Assembly (NCBI GenBank): GCA_023078685.1
Contig: JALGAS010000013.1
Coordinates: 129,001 to 193,000 of the forward strand
Reading direction: 5' to 3'
DNA length: 64,000 nucleotides
Source of the DNA: Neopestalotiopsis rosae
Lineage: Eukaryota > Ascomycota > Sordariomycetes > Amphisphaeriales > Sporocadaceae
In this document: positions 35,093 through 47,244 of the stretch, piece by piece
Layout of the letters: every line of letters starts with the position of its first letter
How positions within the stretch are numbered: the stretch's first letter is position 1
Notes under the pieces: model-generated
Seen by the model: the letters and a program-made list of their open reading frames with translations, nothing else
Databases searched by the model: none
Told to the model about the DNA's origin: nothing
Program-made: the position numbers and the translations under genes

Positions 35093-37179
35093 GCGAGGAG
35101 TCTCGGGCTGATTTTGGGTCACAACGCGGAAGGAATGTCACGAGAGCAAGCATTTCCATGAGAAGATGTACGAGCCGGGCGGACAAACATGGCTACTTGG
35201 AGGAGGAGCAGGAGGAGATACAACTGTACAACAAACAGCGCGCTTTTCACGAGTCTGTACAATGGCATATTTCCGCGACTGCTTTCAATCTTGGAGTTCT
35301 ACCTTTAAAAAAACGTGTACGGGCAAGAGTACTGAAATCTACAGGATGACATATTCATGACAGTCATGGCCAGCACATCTGTCCTGGACTGTTCCACAGA
35401 TGCCACGAGCAATCACACAGGCGACAAACAGTTTTTACCAAATGTCATTCGAATTATATAACGAGTCCCATTGAAAAACAACAGGCTTTTGTTGTGGGGC
35501 TTCCCGAAATCCGCATCTCACAACGGGCCGTGTTTGAATCCCGCTACCATGGCCTTGGGAACTCTTCTTCCCTCGACCGAATGCTGCCCAGATCATCCGA
35601 ACCATATGCCAAGCGTGAGCTGAATAAATGCACGGGAAGTTGCAACTTGAAATGAAACAGGGCCGCTGTTGAAGGCGATCTACCACCAGAATGGCTTGCA
35701 AAGTTGCATTGCTAGTATTGGTAGGAGACAAGAATTGAATGAAGCCTGGTTGAGGGTTTCCACATCAACACGCTTTACACATCACTTTTCAAAAAGCTCA
35801 AAGCATATATACTCTTGTGTGGGGAGCTCAAATGCACTTGGGTCGGCGCGACTATATCGAGACGACATATGGGGTCAAGTCCACTCATGTCATACCACGG
35901 TGCCAAGGTGGCCGGCCTCAATGGTTCGGCGAACGATGTCTTCAGATCTCTTGGGGAACTCCGAACCCAAAGGCTTTTATCCATGGTCATTATGACAATG
36001 AGACAATATCAATGGTGAAAGCCTCCCAGCAGGGCTTCCTGGACGCTCCAGTGTACGCAGTTCAAGCATTATCGGCGAAAAGGGGCAAGTTGTCTGGCGT
36101 TCTTGGTAGGCTGTCTCGACGACGTCGATTCTGCCCACTTCCACTCCACGGGAACATTCCCCAACTCAGGCGCCTTTTGCTCTACCTCACTCTCAATCAG
36201 CCTCGAGATTATTCAAGGTGGTGAAAGCCTAGACTGTCCAAGGGCTTCACCTCTACTTGTAGCTCTTGGTGATATATGTATCTGGCTGTGGGCGCTTATC
36301 AACTTATTCAAGTTGCTCATTCCTGAAACGCTTCGAGCTTTCAATTCACAGCAGCATTAGTCCATGTTTCGGACTCGTCGTCGACAAGATCCCACGTTTT
36401 GGAGTTGTGGTCAACAGAGCACGTTTCGGATTCGCCATTAATAACAGACACATTTTAGACTCGTCGTCGGCACAAGACACATTTTGCACTCGCCATCAAT
36501 AATTCCAGATGCCAGCATCCTCTTTAATAACGCCTGTCTAAATAATCTGGAGCTTTACAACTTTTCACTCCTTCTACCCACCATCTCTCCTCAACCCTAT
36601 CCTTCTACAAAAGTAAGCAAGTACATGACTGCTTGAGTCACAGGCATTAAAGACTTCACGAGAATTTCTTCAGATTGTTCTGAGGCAGACAGTCATTCAC
36701 CCTGCTTGTCCTAATCTGAAACGACTGTCAATATTCAGGCCCAGGGCGAACAAACCCTACTTCACCAGGCAGATTGTGTGGTTCTCAGGCGGATTGTTTA
36801 CCTAGCAGCCCAGCCTCTCGAGAGATTATTCTTCTGCACCCATTATTCTAGCCCAGCTAGATTATTCTGCCAGACCCGCTTAGTACTGATCCTCAAGTTT
36901 CTCAAGGCCCTCCAGGTTCTGAAGCTTTCTATAAATTCTTAGATTTTTCAGCTCACAAAGGTTTCAACTTTTTCCACCACAACATCAATCCACACAAGTC
37001 AAGTTCAATATTTCACACGACTTTTGTGTAATCTCAACGTAGTCCTTACTTCATTCACACTCTCAAAGGTCATTGACTTTTCTTTTCACGTCCCCTCCAC
37101 CTGCATCAACCAGAGAACCGCATCAGTCATCCACAACCACCAGACACCCACCCAAGCGAACCAGTCTCGATCAATCAAG
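35093..37179. other. 2.1-kb intergenic region with a 29-nt minisatellite
   Basis: No coding frame with family support. It contains the five-copy tandem repeat listed separately and, near the RRM gene, a pyrimidine-rich leader (about 36940-37170) likely to be its promoter and 5' UTR. Confidence 0.5.
36362..36506. repeat. Minisatellite, five degenerate 29-nt units
   Basis: Units start at 36362, 36391, 36420, 36449 and 36478, exactly 29 nt apart. Consensus is roughly CACRTTTYRGACTCGYCRTC followed by RACARRANN; copies differ at up to about a third of positions, alternating between a gtcgtcg and a gccatca centre. 29 is not a multiple of three and no long frame crosses it, so it is unlikely to be coding. 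Confidence 0.8.
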
Positions 37180-38247
37180 ATGTCTATCCTCCGAGGTGCA
37201 GCCACGGAGTTCATGCCAGAGGGTGACAGCTCTGTCATGGTCGGCACTCCAGCCCTGACTACCGTCTCTGAGCCGGTTCCCCGTTCGGCTCCGGTCCCGG
37301 AGGCCGGCCCCTCGCCTTCCGGCTCTCTGCCGGAGCAGGGCAACCCAGAGGTTGCTGAGAAGTCGCCCATCCAGAGTCACTACCACCAAACTGGTGGCAA
37401 TCTCGTGGCTTGTGGTACCAGTGGCTACTGCCAGGCTACCGGAGGCATGGGCCTGTCCGCCGGCTCGGATCCAATTTCTGAGGGCCGCCGAATCTACATC
37501 GGCAACCTCAAGTACACCGTAACCCGCAGCCAGGTCAAGCATCTCCTTCGTGAGTTCGGTGTTTACAACACAGTTGAGAAGATCTACATGCCCTACGCCG
37601 AAGGTACACAGGAGGTCTCCTTTGACCAGCACGACTACCTTGCCGACGGTGGCTACGACGGACAGGGCTACAACGGCCAAGAGGAGCCCATCGAGCTGCC
37701 CAACAAGGGCTACGTCTTCGTCACATACGGTAACCCTGCCGAGGCCGAGGCGGCCATCAATCGCTTGGGCGGTATCTACCACCTGAATCGCAAGCTAGTC
37801 TGTCGCCCTGGTCTGCCCAAGGGCGTTGCTTTTCGCCAGGACGATCTCAACGGTGGCGCATCTCGTTGGAAGCGCAACCGTCGCTGGAACCGCTACGACA
37901 GCATCTTTAACGAGCAGCAGCGCAGTGGCCAGTACTTTGGCGCCAATAACGCTCTCACACACAATGGCACTTACAATGCCATCTACGGCAACGCCAACGC
38001 CTATAATGGTGGAGATCGTCATGGTCCCTACCACCAGGGTAATTCCGTGGGTCCTGCCGCTGGCTCTTATGGCGGTTTCAACAGTAACAATGGCTTTGGC
38101 AACGGCGCCTATCGCCACCCTCGTGGCCACAACGACCACCGCCAGTTTGACTCACCCTACCGCGCCAACAACATTGGCGGCTTTGCTCCCCGCGTCGGCA
38201 ATCAGAACTTCAGCCCCTATGGTGGCCGATACCCTCATAACTACTAG
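37180..38247 (+). CDS. Single-RRM RNA-binding protein with Asn/Gly/Tyr-rich tail
   Basis: Protein of 355 aa with one RNA-recognition motif. RNP2 is IYIGNL (residues 105-110) and RNP1 KGYVFVTY (176-183), so the spacing is about 70 residues instead of the usual 35-40; a Tyr/Gly/Asp/Glu-rich insertion (EVSFDQHDYLADGGYDGQGY) lies in the beta2-beta3 region. After the RRM comes a basic patch (SRWKRNRRWNRY) and an Asn/Gly/Tyr/His-rich low-complexity tail (GAYRHPRGHNDHRQFDSPYR) of the kind that drives condensate formation. The start at 37180 follows gatcaatcaag and opens MSILRGAATEFMPEGD; the frame is open upstream to 37024 but that part is pyrimidine-rich leader. The target RNA is unknown. I do not recognise a specific named orthologue. 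Confidence 0.88.
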   Translation: MSILRGAATEFMPEGDSSVMVGTPALTTVSEPVPRSAPVPEAGPSPSGSLPEQGNPEVAEKSPIQSHYHQTGGNLVACGTSGYCQATGGMGLSAGSDPISEGRRIYIGNLKYTVTRSQVKHLLREFGVYNTVEKIYMPYAEGTQEVSFDQHDYLADGGYDGQGYNGQEEPIELPNKGYVFVTYGNPAEAEAAINRLGGIYHLNRKLVCRPGLPKGVAFRQDDLNGGASRWKRNRRWNRYDSIFNEQQRSGQYFGANNALTHNGTYNAIYGNANAYNGGDRHGPYHQGNSVGPAAGSYGGFNSNNGFGNGAYRHPRGHNDHRQFDSPYRANNIGGFAPRVGNQNFSPYGGRYPHNY

Positions 38248-38937
38248 ACAGCAGTATCTCTCTGCGTCTTGATACTTGTTGTGCACTCTCTCCATCTGTT
38301 CACGATCATGACGACACGACTATCCTACGACTGGTTTGCATTTTTGTCCAGCAATTGACTTTAAGATGATACCCGGTGCGCATTGCAGGCTCTGCGTTCA
38401 CTTTTTCTGCTTTTTCTTTTCGACGAGACCAACCGACCCAGTACACTCATTTTCACTTTTCTGCTCTCACTCTCGACGTTTGTACTTCACGGCATGGCAC
38501 CTTTGATACGGCACAGACACCTCTACAAGGATACAAGAAGATGGACATGGATATGGACAATCTTGAGATCACGGTGGAGAGATCGATCAATTAGGTTGCA
38601 AGACTGCTTTTGTTTTTTGGAGGATCACACTAAAGATGTATCCACGGATCGTGCGTTGTGTTTTGCGGTTTTGGTGTCTCCAATGGTCCTTGGACTATGG
38701 AACACTTGGTATAGATGGATGATGATAGATTCTTGACAAGTCAATTCCAACCGCCTATAAGATATGTTCTCGCTTTCTTGCTTTTGGTGATGATTTTTGG
38801 TGTTTTGCGATTAACATGTCAGTACATGTCACCATGACTTTTGTTCACATCATGTGGACATCCAAGTTCACCAGCAAGACAATTCTGCCATTATTATTTT
38901 TGCATATTAGAGAAGGTAGGGCTAGTACTGTGTGCCA
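38248..38937. other. Convergent intergenic region
   Basis: 690 bp shared 3' flank of the RRM gene and the 7TM gene. No gene seen. Confidence 0.5.
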
Positions 38938-40404
38938 TCAGAATCCCCACCGCTTACCGCCAGTATCCCTAGCTGCGTCGCTCTCAATGACCGCCGCCGT
39001 ACGGACCTGGCCCAGGGTTGGGCTTCGGAGAGGATCGACCGAGTGCATGACAAACATGTCGTTGTAGTGGGTTCCGCCCAGGGAGCGATTGCTCTCGGAC
39101 CGTTTGAGATTGAGCTCGAGTTCGCTGCCGCTGCCGTTGGAGCGGTGGTGATTGTGATGTTGATGCTGGTGGTGTTGCAGGTAGGAGTGATAGTAATCGA
39201 TGCCTCCCACGGCGGCTCCTGACTCCGCCACGCCCGCTTCTTCCTCTGCCAGTCGGCGATCCTCACGCGTGATCTTAATCTCTTGAGTTATGAAGATGGT
39301 GCCCCAGCGAGCCTCGAGTACCGGCCAGAATATGGGGATCGAGGCGCAAATGGCGGCGCAGTCCACTTCGAGGACGGCCAGAATGATGCTGATGGGGCCG
39401 TACCAGGTCGGGTCGTGTGTCGGCCAAGTCGCGGCCTGGTGGTCGATGATGGTGGCGAGACGCCAGATGGCTAGCATAATGACTCTGTTCAGAGTGGTCA
39501 GTATGGCATTATGTATCGTGGTGGGCGAAGGGGAGGAGCAAGATATAGACGGAGAGAAAGTAGATGGATGCTTACAAGGAACCCATGATGAGAAGACCTA
39601 GGATTCGCAGTTTCTGCTTCAGTGTTGACCCCTCTCTGACGAGCAGCGGCAGAGGGATGATGAGGACGAGAAAATCCAAGACCATGTTGATGGCCGTGTG
39701 ACTCTCGTAGGTGCCGACGAATTGAGTCGGGTTGGGTGAGCCGTACCCATAGCATTTGCCACTGCCCTGCCAGAAGCCAGCTACGGGAAAGCATGGGAAC
39801 CAAGCAATGAAGGAGTATGCAACTCCCCAGATTGCAGTGAAGATGACAACGCCAAAGGTGAAGCGCCACATGATGTGCCCACGGCCGTAGACTCGCAGGT
39901 ACTGAAGAAGCAGAGCTTCCTTGATGAATGCCGTTGCCGTACAGTAGGACGCGTTGCAGACATAAAATGTCTGGAGATATCCCACCATCTGTGCAGGCGT
40001 GAGGGTCAAAAAGTGTTGACCAAGTCCGAAGCGATCCGCGGCCAACAGCACGCAAATACTACCAATGGTTGTGAAGAGCTGCAGTGATGGGTCAGAGAGA
40101 ATAGTCTTGTGAGGTACGAGTGTGCATCAGTACTTACAGCGTAGCATAGAACACAGAGGTCATCCCATCCAGGATCTCGTACAACTTTGGCGCGGACGTA
40201 GAGCCGTCCGAATACACAAAGCCATGATGTAATCTTTTCAGTCTCGTTAGATGCCACGGAGCTCTCTCAATGAGTCGTGTTGCTATGCTTGGGGGTGTTG
40301 CATACCAGAAAAGTAATAATGATACCAAGAATCACGGACCGTCTATTCGACCATGGCTCTGGCTCGGCGAAGTTGCTCAGCGAGAAGGACGAGTCCAACG
40401 ACAT
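38938..40404 (-). CDS. Fungal rhodopsin-domain (PTH11-like) seven-helix membrane protein
   Basis: Integral membrane protein of the fungal-specific rhodopsin-domain family, which includes PTH11-type receptors used in surface sensing; ligands are largely unknown. Exons 40306-40404, 40138-40233, 39576-40078 and 38938-39484 give 414 aa with no CFEM domain. Family marks: GIIITFLITSWLCVFGRLYVR, DPGWDDLCVLCYALFTTIGSI, YCTATAFIKEALLLQYLRVYG, ESHTAINMVLDFLVLIIPLPLL and LEVDCAAICASIPIFWPVLE, with seven hydrophobic helices between residues about 25 and 290. The C-terminal tail is cytosolic, with a His-rich run (HHQHQHHNHHRSNG) and Ser-rich segments that may be phosphorylated. I see no lysine retinal site, so it is not a light-driven rhodopsin. 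Confidence 0.9.
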
Positions 40405-43400
40405 GTTGACCACACAAAGTACTTCTGGTCGATATACCAAGAGCCCGCTCGGTTTTCTCTATTTGAAGAAACGAAGGGAACCTTGGCCGTCCTAATAAGG
40501 ACAGTATTTTAGATATCTCATAACTTTCCAAGGTGTTTTGGATCAGCTCGAGGAGTGCCGGTTGCTCCACCTCGGGTTCTGCTTCTTGGGAGGGCCCATG
40601 GCCGACTTTATGAGAGAATCAGAGGGGAGAATACTCCCGAAGTTCCCAACCAACGCTCGCGCCGGCCGAACCGTCTTGCCCCCCAGTCCCGGAGCCCTGT
40701 TCAAAATGTAAGACAGGAACGAACATGGAATCTCGCGTGGCCGTGACTCGGTTTGCACACTGACGGTGACATGCGAGGATTGGAAACAAATGCTTGCAGC
40801 CGCATGCAACCTCGTAGCCATCCTGGCGAACCCGTTTTGGGCAGTCAAGGTGCGCATCAGTGACGGCGACCAGGGCGCAATACATAGTACTGATCATGGG
40901 CAGGGGTCTTAGTGAGGGGGGGCCATTCCCATCAAGGCGACCGGGGGCATATGGGTCCCTCAAGGGTGTCATTCGCCAGGCGAATAAGACCTGACAGGCT
41001 GCAGACAAGAACAACCGGACGCTTTGGCCTCAATCCAGGCCGGTGAAGTGAGACACAGACCATGAATATATGATATTACTCAGTCTAAATAATTACAGTA
41101 CTGTACACTCCAGCGAAGGAGAAGAAAAAGAAGGAAGACATGAGGTCCGATCGCAGGCCATGACTATTACCCCATATATCTCCAGTGTTGCTTGCGGTTG
41201 TTTGAGGGATGCGTTTTCTTCTTCCATGTCACGATAGGCCGTGTAACCACCGAGTCCGTCTGATAACGAAGAGTCGTCAGCAGCACACACCCACGGGAAG
41301 AGGGCACGGATACAGAATGATACTGATTATACTCATCGGTCATAGTAGCGGGAGACTAGCAACAAATGCTTCCATGCCTACGAAGTACCTACTTATCAGT
41401 ATACCTTTTGGGTATCAACCTCGACAAACGACCTTGATACGTGGCTGCAATCGCGAGCAGGGGGATGCGCTTCGACAATGTAGTATGCAAGCACCTCAAT
41501 GTCGACATCAGGGCTTGCTTATTACTGCAGCTCCTCATTGACACTTGTTTGTTATTCACTTGGACAATCGAGCTCTGTATGGCGTCTTTGCAACATGAAT
41601 AGTACGCTTCTCCAGTAAAGTTGGCTCATCTCGAAGCGAGAGATCGGCAAGCAGGGCTCGTTTGTCTGTCTGTGCCTTGATCAATGAGAATTGTATACTA
41701 CGTACTTACATAACAAGTTGGCTTACTATGCACAATGAAAAGTGCCGAGAGTATTCTGTGGTGTAGTGGGATCTTAGGGTGGCATCGGGCGGAGATCACC
41801 GTGCCACTAAAGACCCCCGGGTTCGTTCCCAGTCGTTCCTGTGAAATAAATCCTCCGGATATTCCCAACGTTAGCTTCGCCCAGCAGCCCAGCAAGCCCA
41901 GGACCATATCCCGAGCCCACCAGACGTGTTTGATCGACCGAATTACCTAGACTAGGTTACTATATATGTGTTTAGCTCTTGCGAACATGCTACTGTGGTT
42001 GTATGGGTAAGTTTTAGCCGTGCATGAAGTAAATCCCCACTCGATGTTGGCTCGTGCGGGTGCAAGTTGTGCAATTTGGTGCTGTGAAGTTGTAAAAATC
42101 CACATTTGAGAGGCCCTCGTCGGTACGTGACAGGGGGGCAAAAACTTCGGCCTGCAACTACAGTAGTATCATACTACTAATATTGGGACCCGTGGTTTCT
42201 GTTCCTGGCTTCGAAATGTGCCCTGGCCACTTTGAAAAACTGACCCTACGTACTGGGCTCCAGAGCTTCTCGGTTTAGGTTGCGCCCGTCGTCAAATAAC
42301 ACACCCTGTGCCGCCAAGCCCTGCAAATAGCCCACCATTACCGCTGTAAAACGAGAAAAGCATCCACTCTGTCAGTTTTGGCAGTTCGAGTGTTTGGTGT
42401 TTAGCTCGAGTCGTTTGCCGTTACATCCAGTCGCCACAAATCCTGTCACACAACTTACAAGCAGCACATGCCGGATGAAATCATGAAGACAAACGAGAGA
42501 GAGGGAGAGATGGAGAGAAAAGATGGCGGACCGAGCCACCTGTGGCGATAATGTCACAAATAAAAGCTCCGGTGGTTGCACGGAACAGGTACGGTTCAAT
42601 CGTCAGTGGGTGGGCCAGTGGAAGGCTGCAGGATATAGGCTACCAAGACTCATATCTGATCGCCCACGTGGGCGGAACATTGAAGCGTCAGAACGTGCAG
42701 TTGAGCAAAGGCCTCCGACCTGCTGCTTCCCCTCAGTCGTGGTGGTGATAACATCTCTCGACTACACTAGACTCTCTGACAGCCCGATTCTATGGTTGGA
42801 CCTAAAAACTGTGTACATGGACGAGGAACATCTCCTCCGTCTACCGTGCACACAACCAACCACTGTCGCCCCCATCTGCCATCCATGGGGTGATATATGC
42901 TCCCTAACCTGCATATTTGCTAGGTTACAGCTCTCGGCGACAGGCAACTTGGTGCAGGCCAAGAAAAATACTAATAACGAAATGCCAACATCTTAAATGA
43001 CTGACGGCAATGTTTCTGCAAAGTCTGGGTGCCGAAATTTGACATGTTACACTGGAATGCACCCGATGTGGGTAATCTCTAGCGATCCGGGGAACTGTTC
43101 CAGGGCCAAACTTTAAGCGGTTCTCGCTTTACTAGTGTATGGTCCGTCGCCATTTGCAGCCAGGAAATTACAGACTCGTCGTCACATTCTCAAAGAAATG
43201 TGATATATGTAACCCATTCTTACCTCAGAAACAAGCCGTGCGCTCTACCTAGGTAGTAACAAGATAACCCAAGTCGTTCTCAACGACTTTTCAAGAAATG
43301 ATTCCAAAACCGGGGCCCCTCCCAGCAAAGCGTCGGCAGAACGATCAACCCATTAGCCGTGATGGACTCACTGCAGACGGCAAGTCCCAGATTGCTCCGA

Positions 43401-44423
43401 GACAAGACGTACGTAAATCCGAAAGCGCGCGACTGAGCTGCTTTGGGGACTGGGTCCAAGCATTTCCATCTACCTCTTTCCCGGGAGCAGCACCCAGATC
43501 AGAATATTCGGAATCCCGATTGCGTTGAGAACGACCCATGTAAAAGCAGTCGTGCGGAGACGGATCAAAAGATCGGCAGGCAGCCCAGTGCTCGAGCACA
43601 CACTGACACTTGCCTGCATCGTTCTGCGCAATTATCTTGGCACACTCATTGGGACAAGGTGCAGAGAACGCGGCCAAAGGCCTCGAAACTAGCTCTTGAT
43701 CATAGAACACACCATGTGGTCAAGGCGCATGCGCAGCAACAGACGGCATCTTTGGTATGCATCTTGCGCAGGAATTGGTGTCATTTCCACAGCTCGGCCT
43801 ATTCTAGTCTAGAGGGTCTACGAGCTCTCTCGAATACGGAAAAGTCTGTATGACAGCTTTGTGCAGCAGGATCCCAAACCTTGACTTGTCACGACATGAC
43901 GCTGACTCGAGATCCCCGATGATGTGATGGATCTAATTATAGACATTCTCTCGAAGAAGTAAAAGAAGAAAAGGCAGTACAGGGAAATAACAAGAGAACA
44001 AAAAGATGAAAAAGTTGACAGATTCCAAAAAAAGAAATTTCTTAAGGTCTTCTCTCGGTTTCTTAAAGCAAAAAAAAAAAAATTAAAGAGAAATTAGCAT
44101 ATTCAGCTGCTTTTATCAGCGGTAACGGGGTATATATTACCTAAGCATCTTCCATTATGTTGTCTGACGAAACCGAGAAGCCAGAGGCTTGTTGGGTAAG
44201 TTTTGGCGGCATTTTGAAAAATGTTCGCAAAAGAGAGTGGTTTGAATTTGGATCGAAAGATTCAGATTGTAGTTGTATCGCACCGTGGAACACGCACCAG
44301 TTCATCCCTGTGGTAACTTTTCTGGATCAAGAGTAGAAATAAGAAAAGAAGAGCCAAGATGAAGTTGAAGAGATGATGAGAGAAATTTGATGGGTCATGC
44401 AAGTGCTCTTGGTATGAACCGTT
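40405..44423. other. 4-kb gene-free region with A-rich tract
   Basis: Only unsupported reading frames (up to about 157 codons, 42523-42996). 43960-44100 is strongly A-rich (runs of up to 13 A at 44068). A GGGTTCGTTCCC element at 41818 resembles a tRNA T-loop but has no tRNA around it. Part of the right edge is the 3' flank of the hydrolase gene. No transposon ends were identified. Confidence 0.45.
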
Positions 44424-46211
44424 TCACAACTCCCCGGTTATACTCTTGGCCTCCCCCACGTCCTTATCCTCCTCGTTATCATCACTGAGCCTGTCAAACC
44501 AAACCATCTCTCCTCGTTCGATCAAACTCGGCTCAGCGTAGACCCCCAGGCTCTTTACCTTGCCATTGACACCAATCTTGAACTCGGCCGGCACGGCGCC
44601 ACCCAACAGTGACCAGACCTCCGTCTCATACCAGGCGAGAAACTGCTCTCCCGAAACCCACTCGAGCTCAATAGTCACGTTATTGAGTCTGAACCAGTCG
44701 GCCCGCAGCACAGGCGCTTCGGGATCGCGGACTGGCGTTGATGGCAGTGATTTTTCCTCGACACGGAAGTCAATGCCGCGGAACCCGTCGTTCCAGTAAC
44801 GACCAGTGTACGCCTCAAGAGGCAGCGCCCGCGGGATAGGTGGTTCGGGGGCGTGAGGGTAGAACCTCTGTCTGGCATCGCCGACGGCATTTTCGAGCTG
44901 CTGCTCGAGCGACGCGTCCAGCTGCGGTACAATGTCGTCCTGCCGGTCGTCGGCAGCCACGCCAAAGCCGTCCTCCAGGAGCCGCAGGTACACGGCCTGC
45001 ATGGCCTCCTGGGCAAAGGCGTCGGCGTTGGCGAGCATGACGAGGCCCCATTGGCGGCCGGGGGCGTAGACCATCTGCGACGACCAGCCCGCCAGCTCGC
45101 CCCCGTGCGAAACGAGCCGCTCGCCGCGGTAGTGCGCCGTGTCCCAGCCCATGGCGTAGAGGTCCGGGGACAGGTGCTCGAGGCGCTGAGCGCCTCCCGT
45201 GACGATAAGCGGCGTACCCAGAGCTTCAAAGTTCTGTTTTGTGAGCGGCAGAGACGCGCCGCCCTCCACGAATGCCCTTACCCACTTTGCCATGTCCGAT
45301 ATGCTGCTGATGATGCCGCCGCCGCCGACCAGTTCCGTGTCCGTCCAGGGTTGGTCATCGTGGCGACCGGTCAGAGGGTTATATGAGTATCCATGCGCCA
45401 ATGTTGCGTTGCCGTTCCCGCGATCGAGATCTAGTGCATCAGAGAGCTTGATGACGGTCGTGTTCATGCCCAGTGGTTCCCAAAGAGCCTCGCGGTGTAC
45501 GTCGCCAATCCAGCGGTCACTCAACTTTTGGATTACGGCCTGCACGAGCATGTAGCCTTGATTGAAGTAGCGATACTCCTGGCGTAGCTCGGCAAACGTA
45601 GGAAGGTGTCTCAGGCTGCGTAGCAAGTCCAGGATGCCATAGTTCTCGCCCCCGTACGACTCATCGCAGCGCGGCATGCCGAGACGGTGTGCGAGCGCGT
45701 CCTTGATGGTGGCGTGGTGAGTTGCGTACTCTGAGGGTAGAGCAAAGTCCTCACCCAATATATCTCTGAGCTTGGAATCAACGGTCCAGGGCTGTTTGTT
45801 GAGGTTGAGCTTCTCGTGCTGTTCGAGCGTATACAAAAGCGAGGCGGCCGTGAAAGACTTTGTGGACGACGCAATGTAATACATGGTATCTAGCGTGGCC
45901 GGGGTGTCTGGCAAGACAGCATGGCCAAAGACCTACATGATGTTTTAGCTCATGATTATAAGATTAAGCTCTTGAGTGTGTAGTACCTCAAAGGATGTAT
46001 CGCTCCCATTGAGAACTGCAATGGTCATACTCGGAACGTGAAAGTGTTCTATGATACTTTTGATGTATCGAACCGCATCGGTGTCCAATCCATGATTGAC
46101 AACAGTCGCTTGAGGTAACTCTGCATTACCGAGCGAGGCCTGGTATGTAATTCTGGAGATACCAGTAGGAATGGTAACAAGCGCTACCAAGTTGAAGAAC
46201 AGATATCGCAT
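44424..46211 (-). CDS. Secreted beta-lactamase-fold serine hydrolase (class C / S12 type)
   Basis: Penicillin-binding-protein-like serine hydrolase; relatives act as esterases, peptidases or, in fungi, in degrading or releasing secondary metabolites. Exons 45987-46211 and 44424-45932 (intron 54 nt) give 577 aa. A signal peptide is likely (MRYLFFNLVALVTIPTGIS). The catalytic triad of motifs is visible: Ser97-Ser-Thr-Lys100 (SxxK) in YYIASSTKSFTAASLLYTLE, Tyr197-Phe-Asn199 (YxN) in EYRYFNQGYMLVQAVI, and HGG in ERLVSHGGELAGWSSQMVYAPGRQWGLVML. The C-terminal ~200 residues form the lipocalin-like extra domain common in this family (YTGRYWNDGFRGIDFRVEE). Possible N-glycosylation sites include NGSD and NTT. 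It diverges from an MFS transporter. Substrate not predictable. Confidence 0.92.
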
Positions 46212-47244
46212 TTTGTGATCGGTTGAGAAGAAGCATTGGAAATCGTTCAGTCAATTTCCATAATGGCCACCATGTCTACGGTCATCTCACCGATGAGGGG
46301 CTAAAGTCGGAGTTCGGATCTCAACGATTGCTGATCCAGGCGATGCAGAAATATGTGCTGCGCCGCATGGTGTCTCCGCGGAACCATCATTTTATGTCAG
46401 CAACGTTTCAACTTTGCCAGTAAATACTCATTTCAAATGGTTCCGTCTGCCAGAATCGTTCTTCAATGTAAACATTATTTGGTCCAGGAATCTGAACAGA
46501 ATTTGTATTTTGCATCGAAGGTCCTAGTTTCAAATTCTAGTCCCTTCAAGCGGTAAAGCTGTGGAACACGTACCGCCTTGTACACGTTACACAAGCAAAA
46601 TCATATCAAATGCATTGGTGTAAAACAAAAACGGGTTAATGTTGACTATTGTGATTCTTCATTTCCAATCATGTTCTTGGCATGGGAAATAGTTTCCCCT
46701 GTTGAAACTCTATCGAGTTATACTAGACTGACTTTCAACCAGCGCCTTACAAATCGACCATCGGTTATGTTGAAATGTCTGTCAAAAATATACAGCCAGA
46801 TTTGTAATACAAAATAGAAACAGCGTAGATTCAGTTGTTGAGTTTTAGGTTATGCAAGTATCATTTCTCTAGAAGCACTCTATCCATGACGATCACACAT
46901 TAATACATGGCACATTGATACATGGCTTGTCTTTCGGGGGTTTATCATTTCGCCGATAATCTTCGGAACCTGACTAATGGGGGGTCTGTGGATTTGATTA
47001 ACTTGCTTACCATTATACAATTCAATTGACCATCACCTCATTAACTCGGTGGGTTCCATGGAAACATCAAGCACGTGCTGTAGTGGGGGAGGCAAGATAG
47101 TATTCCCGTGTTATTGACAATGTAGACGATATATTGGCAGACTTACATTGCCAGTATCTTGGAACTCGCCTTTATACTGCAGCGAAGAACAGGTCCTACT
47201 ATTGATCACTTGGATCGTCTCTCTTCGCCTCGGATCTTTGAACA
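46212..47244. promoter_or_regulatory. Divergent intergenic region, hydrolase / MFS transporter
   Basis: 1.03 kb, AT-rich, between divergent starts. Contains a GCACGTGC palindrome at about 47070-47077. No coding sequence; a shared promoter is possible but unproven. Confidence 0.5.

Noticed and set aside
35530..35555. B-box-like GTTTGAATCCCGC, possible tRNA.
   Set aside because: No complementary stems around it.
38938..40404. Possibility that the 7TM protein is a microbial-type light-driven rhodopsin.
   Set aside because: Sequence belongs to the fungal rhodopsin-domain/PTH11-like family; no retinal-binding lysine context in the last helix.
41760..41840. tRNA-like sequence with GGGTTCGTTCCC.
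   Set aside because: Flanking bases do not form a T-stem, D-arm or acceptor stem.
42523..42996. 157-codon plus-strand frame in the 4-kb gap.
   Set aside because: Composition is irregular, with no recognisable motif; expected by chance in a gap of this size.
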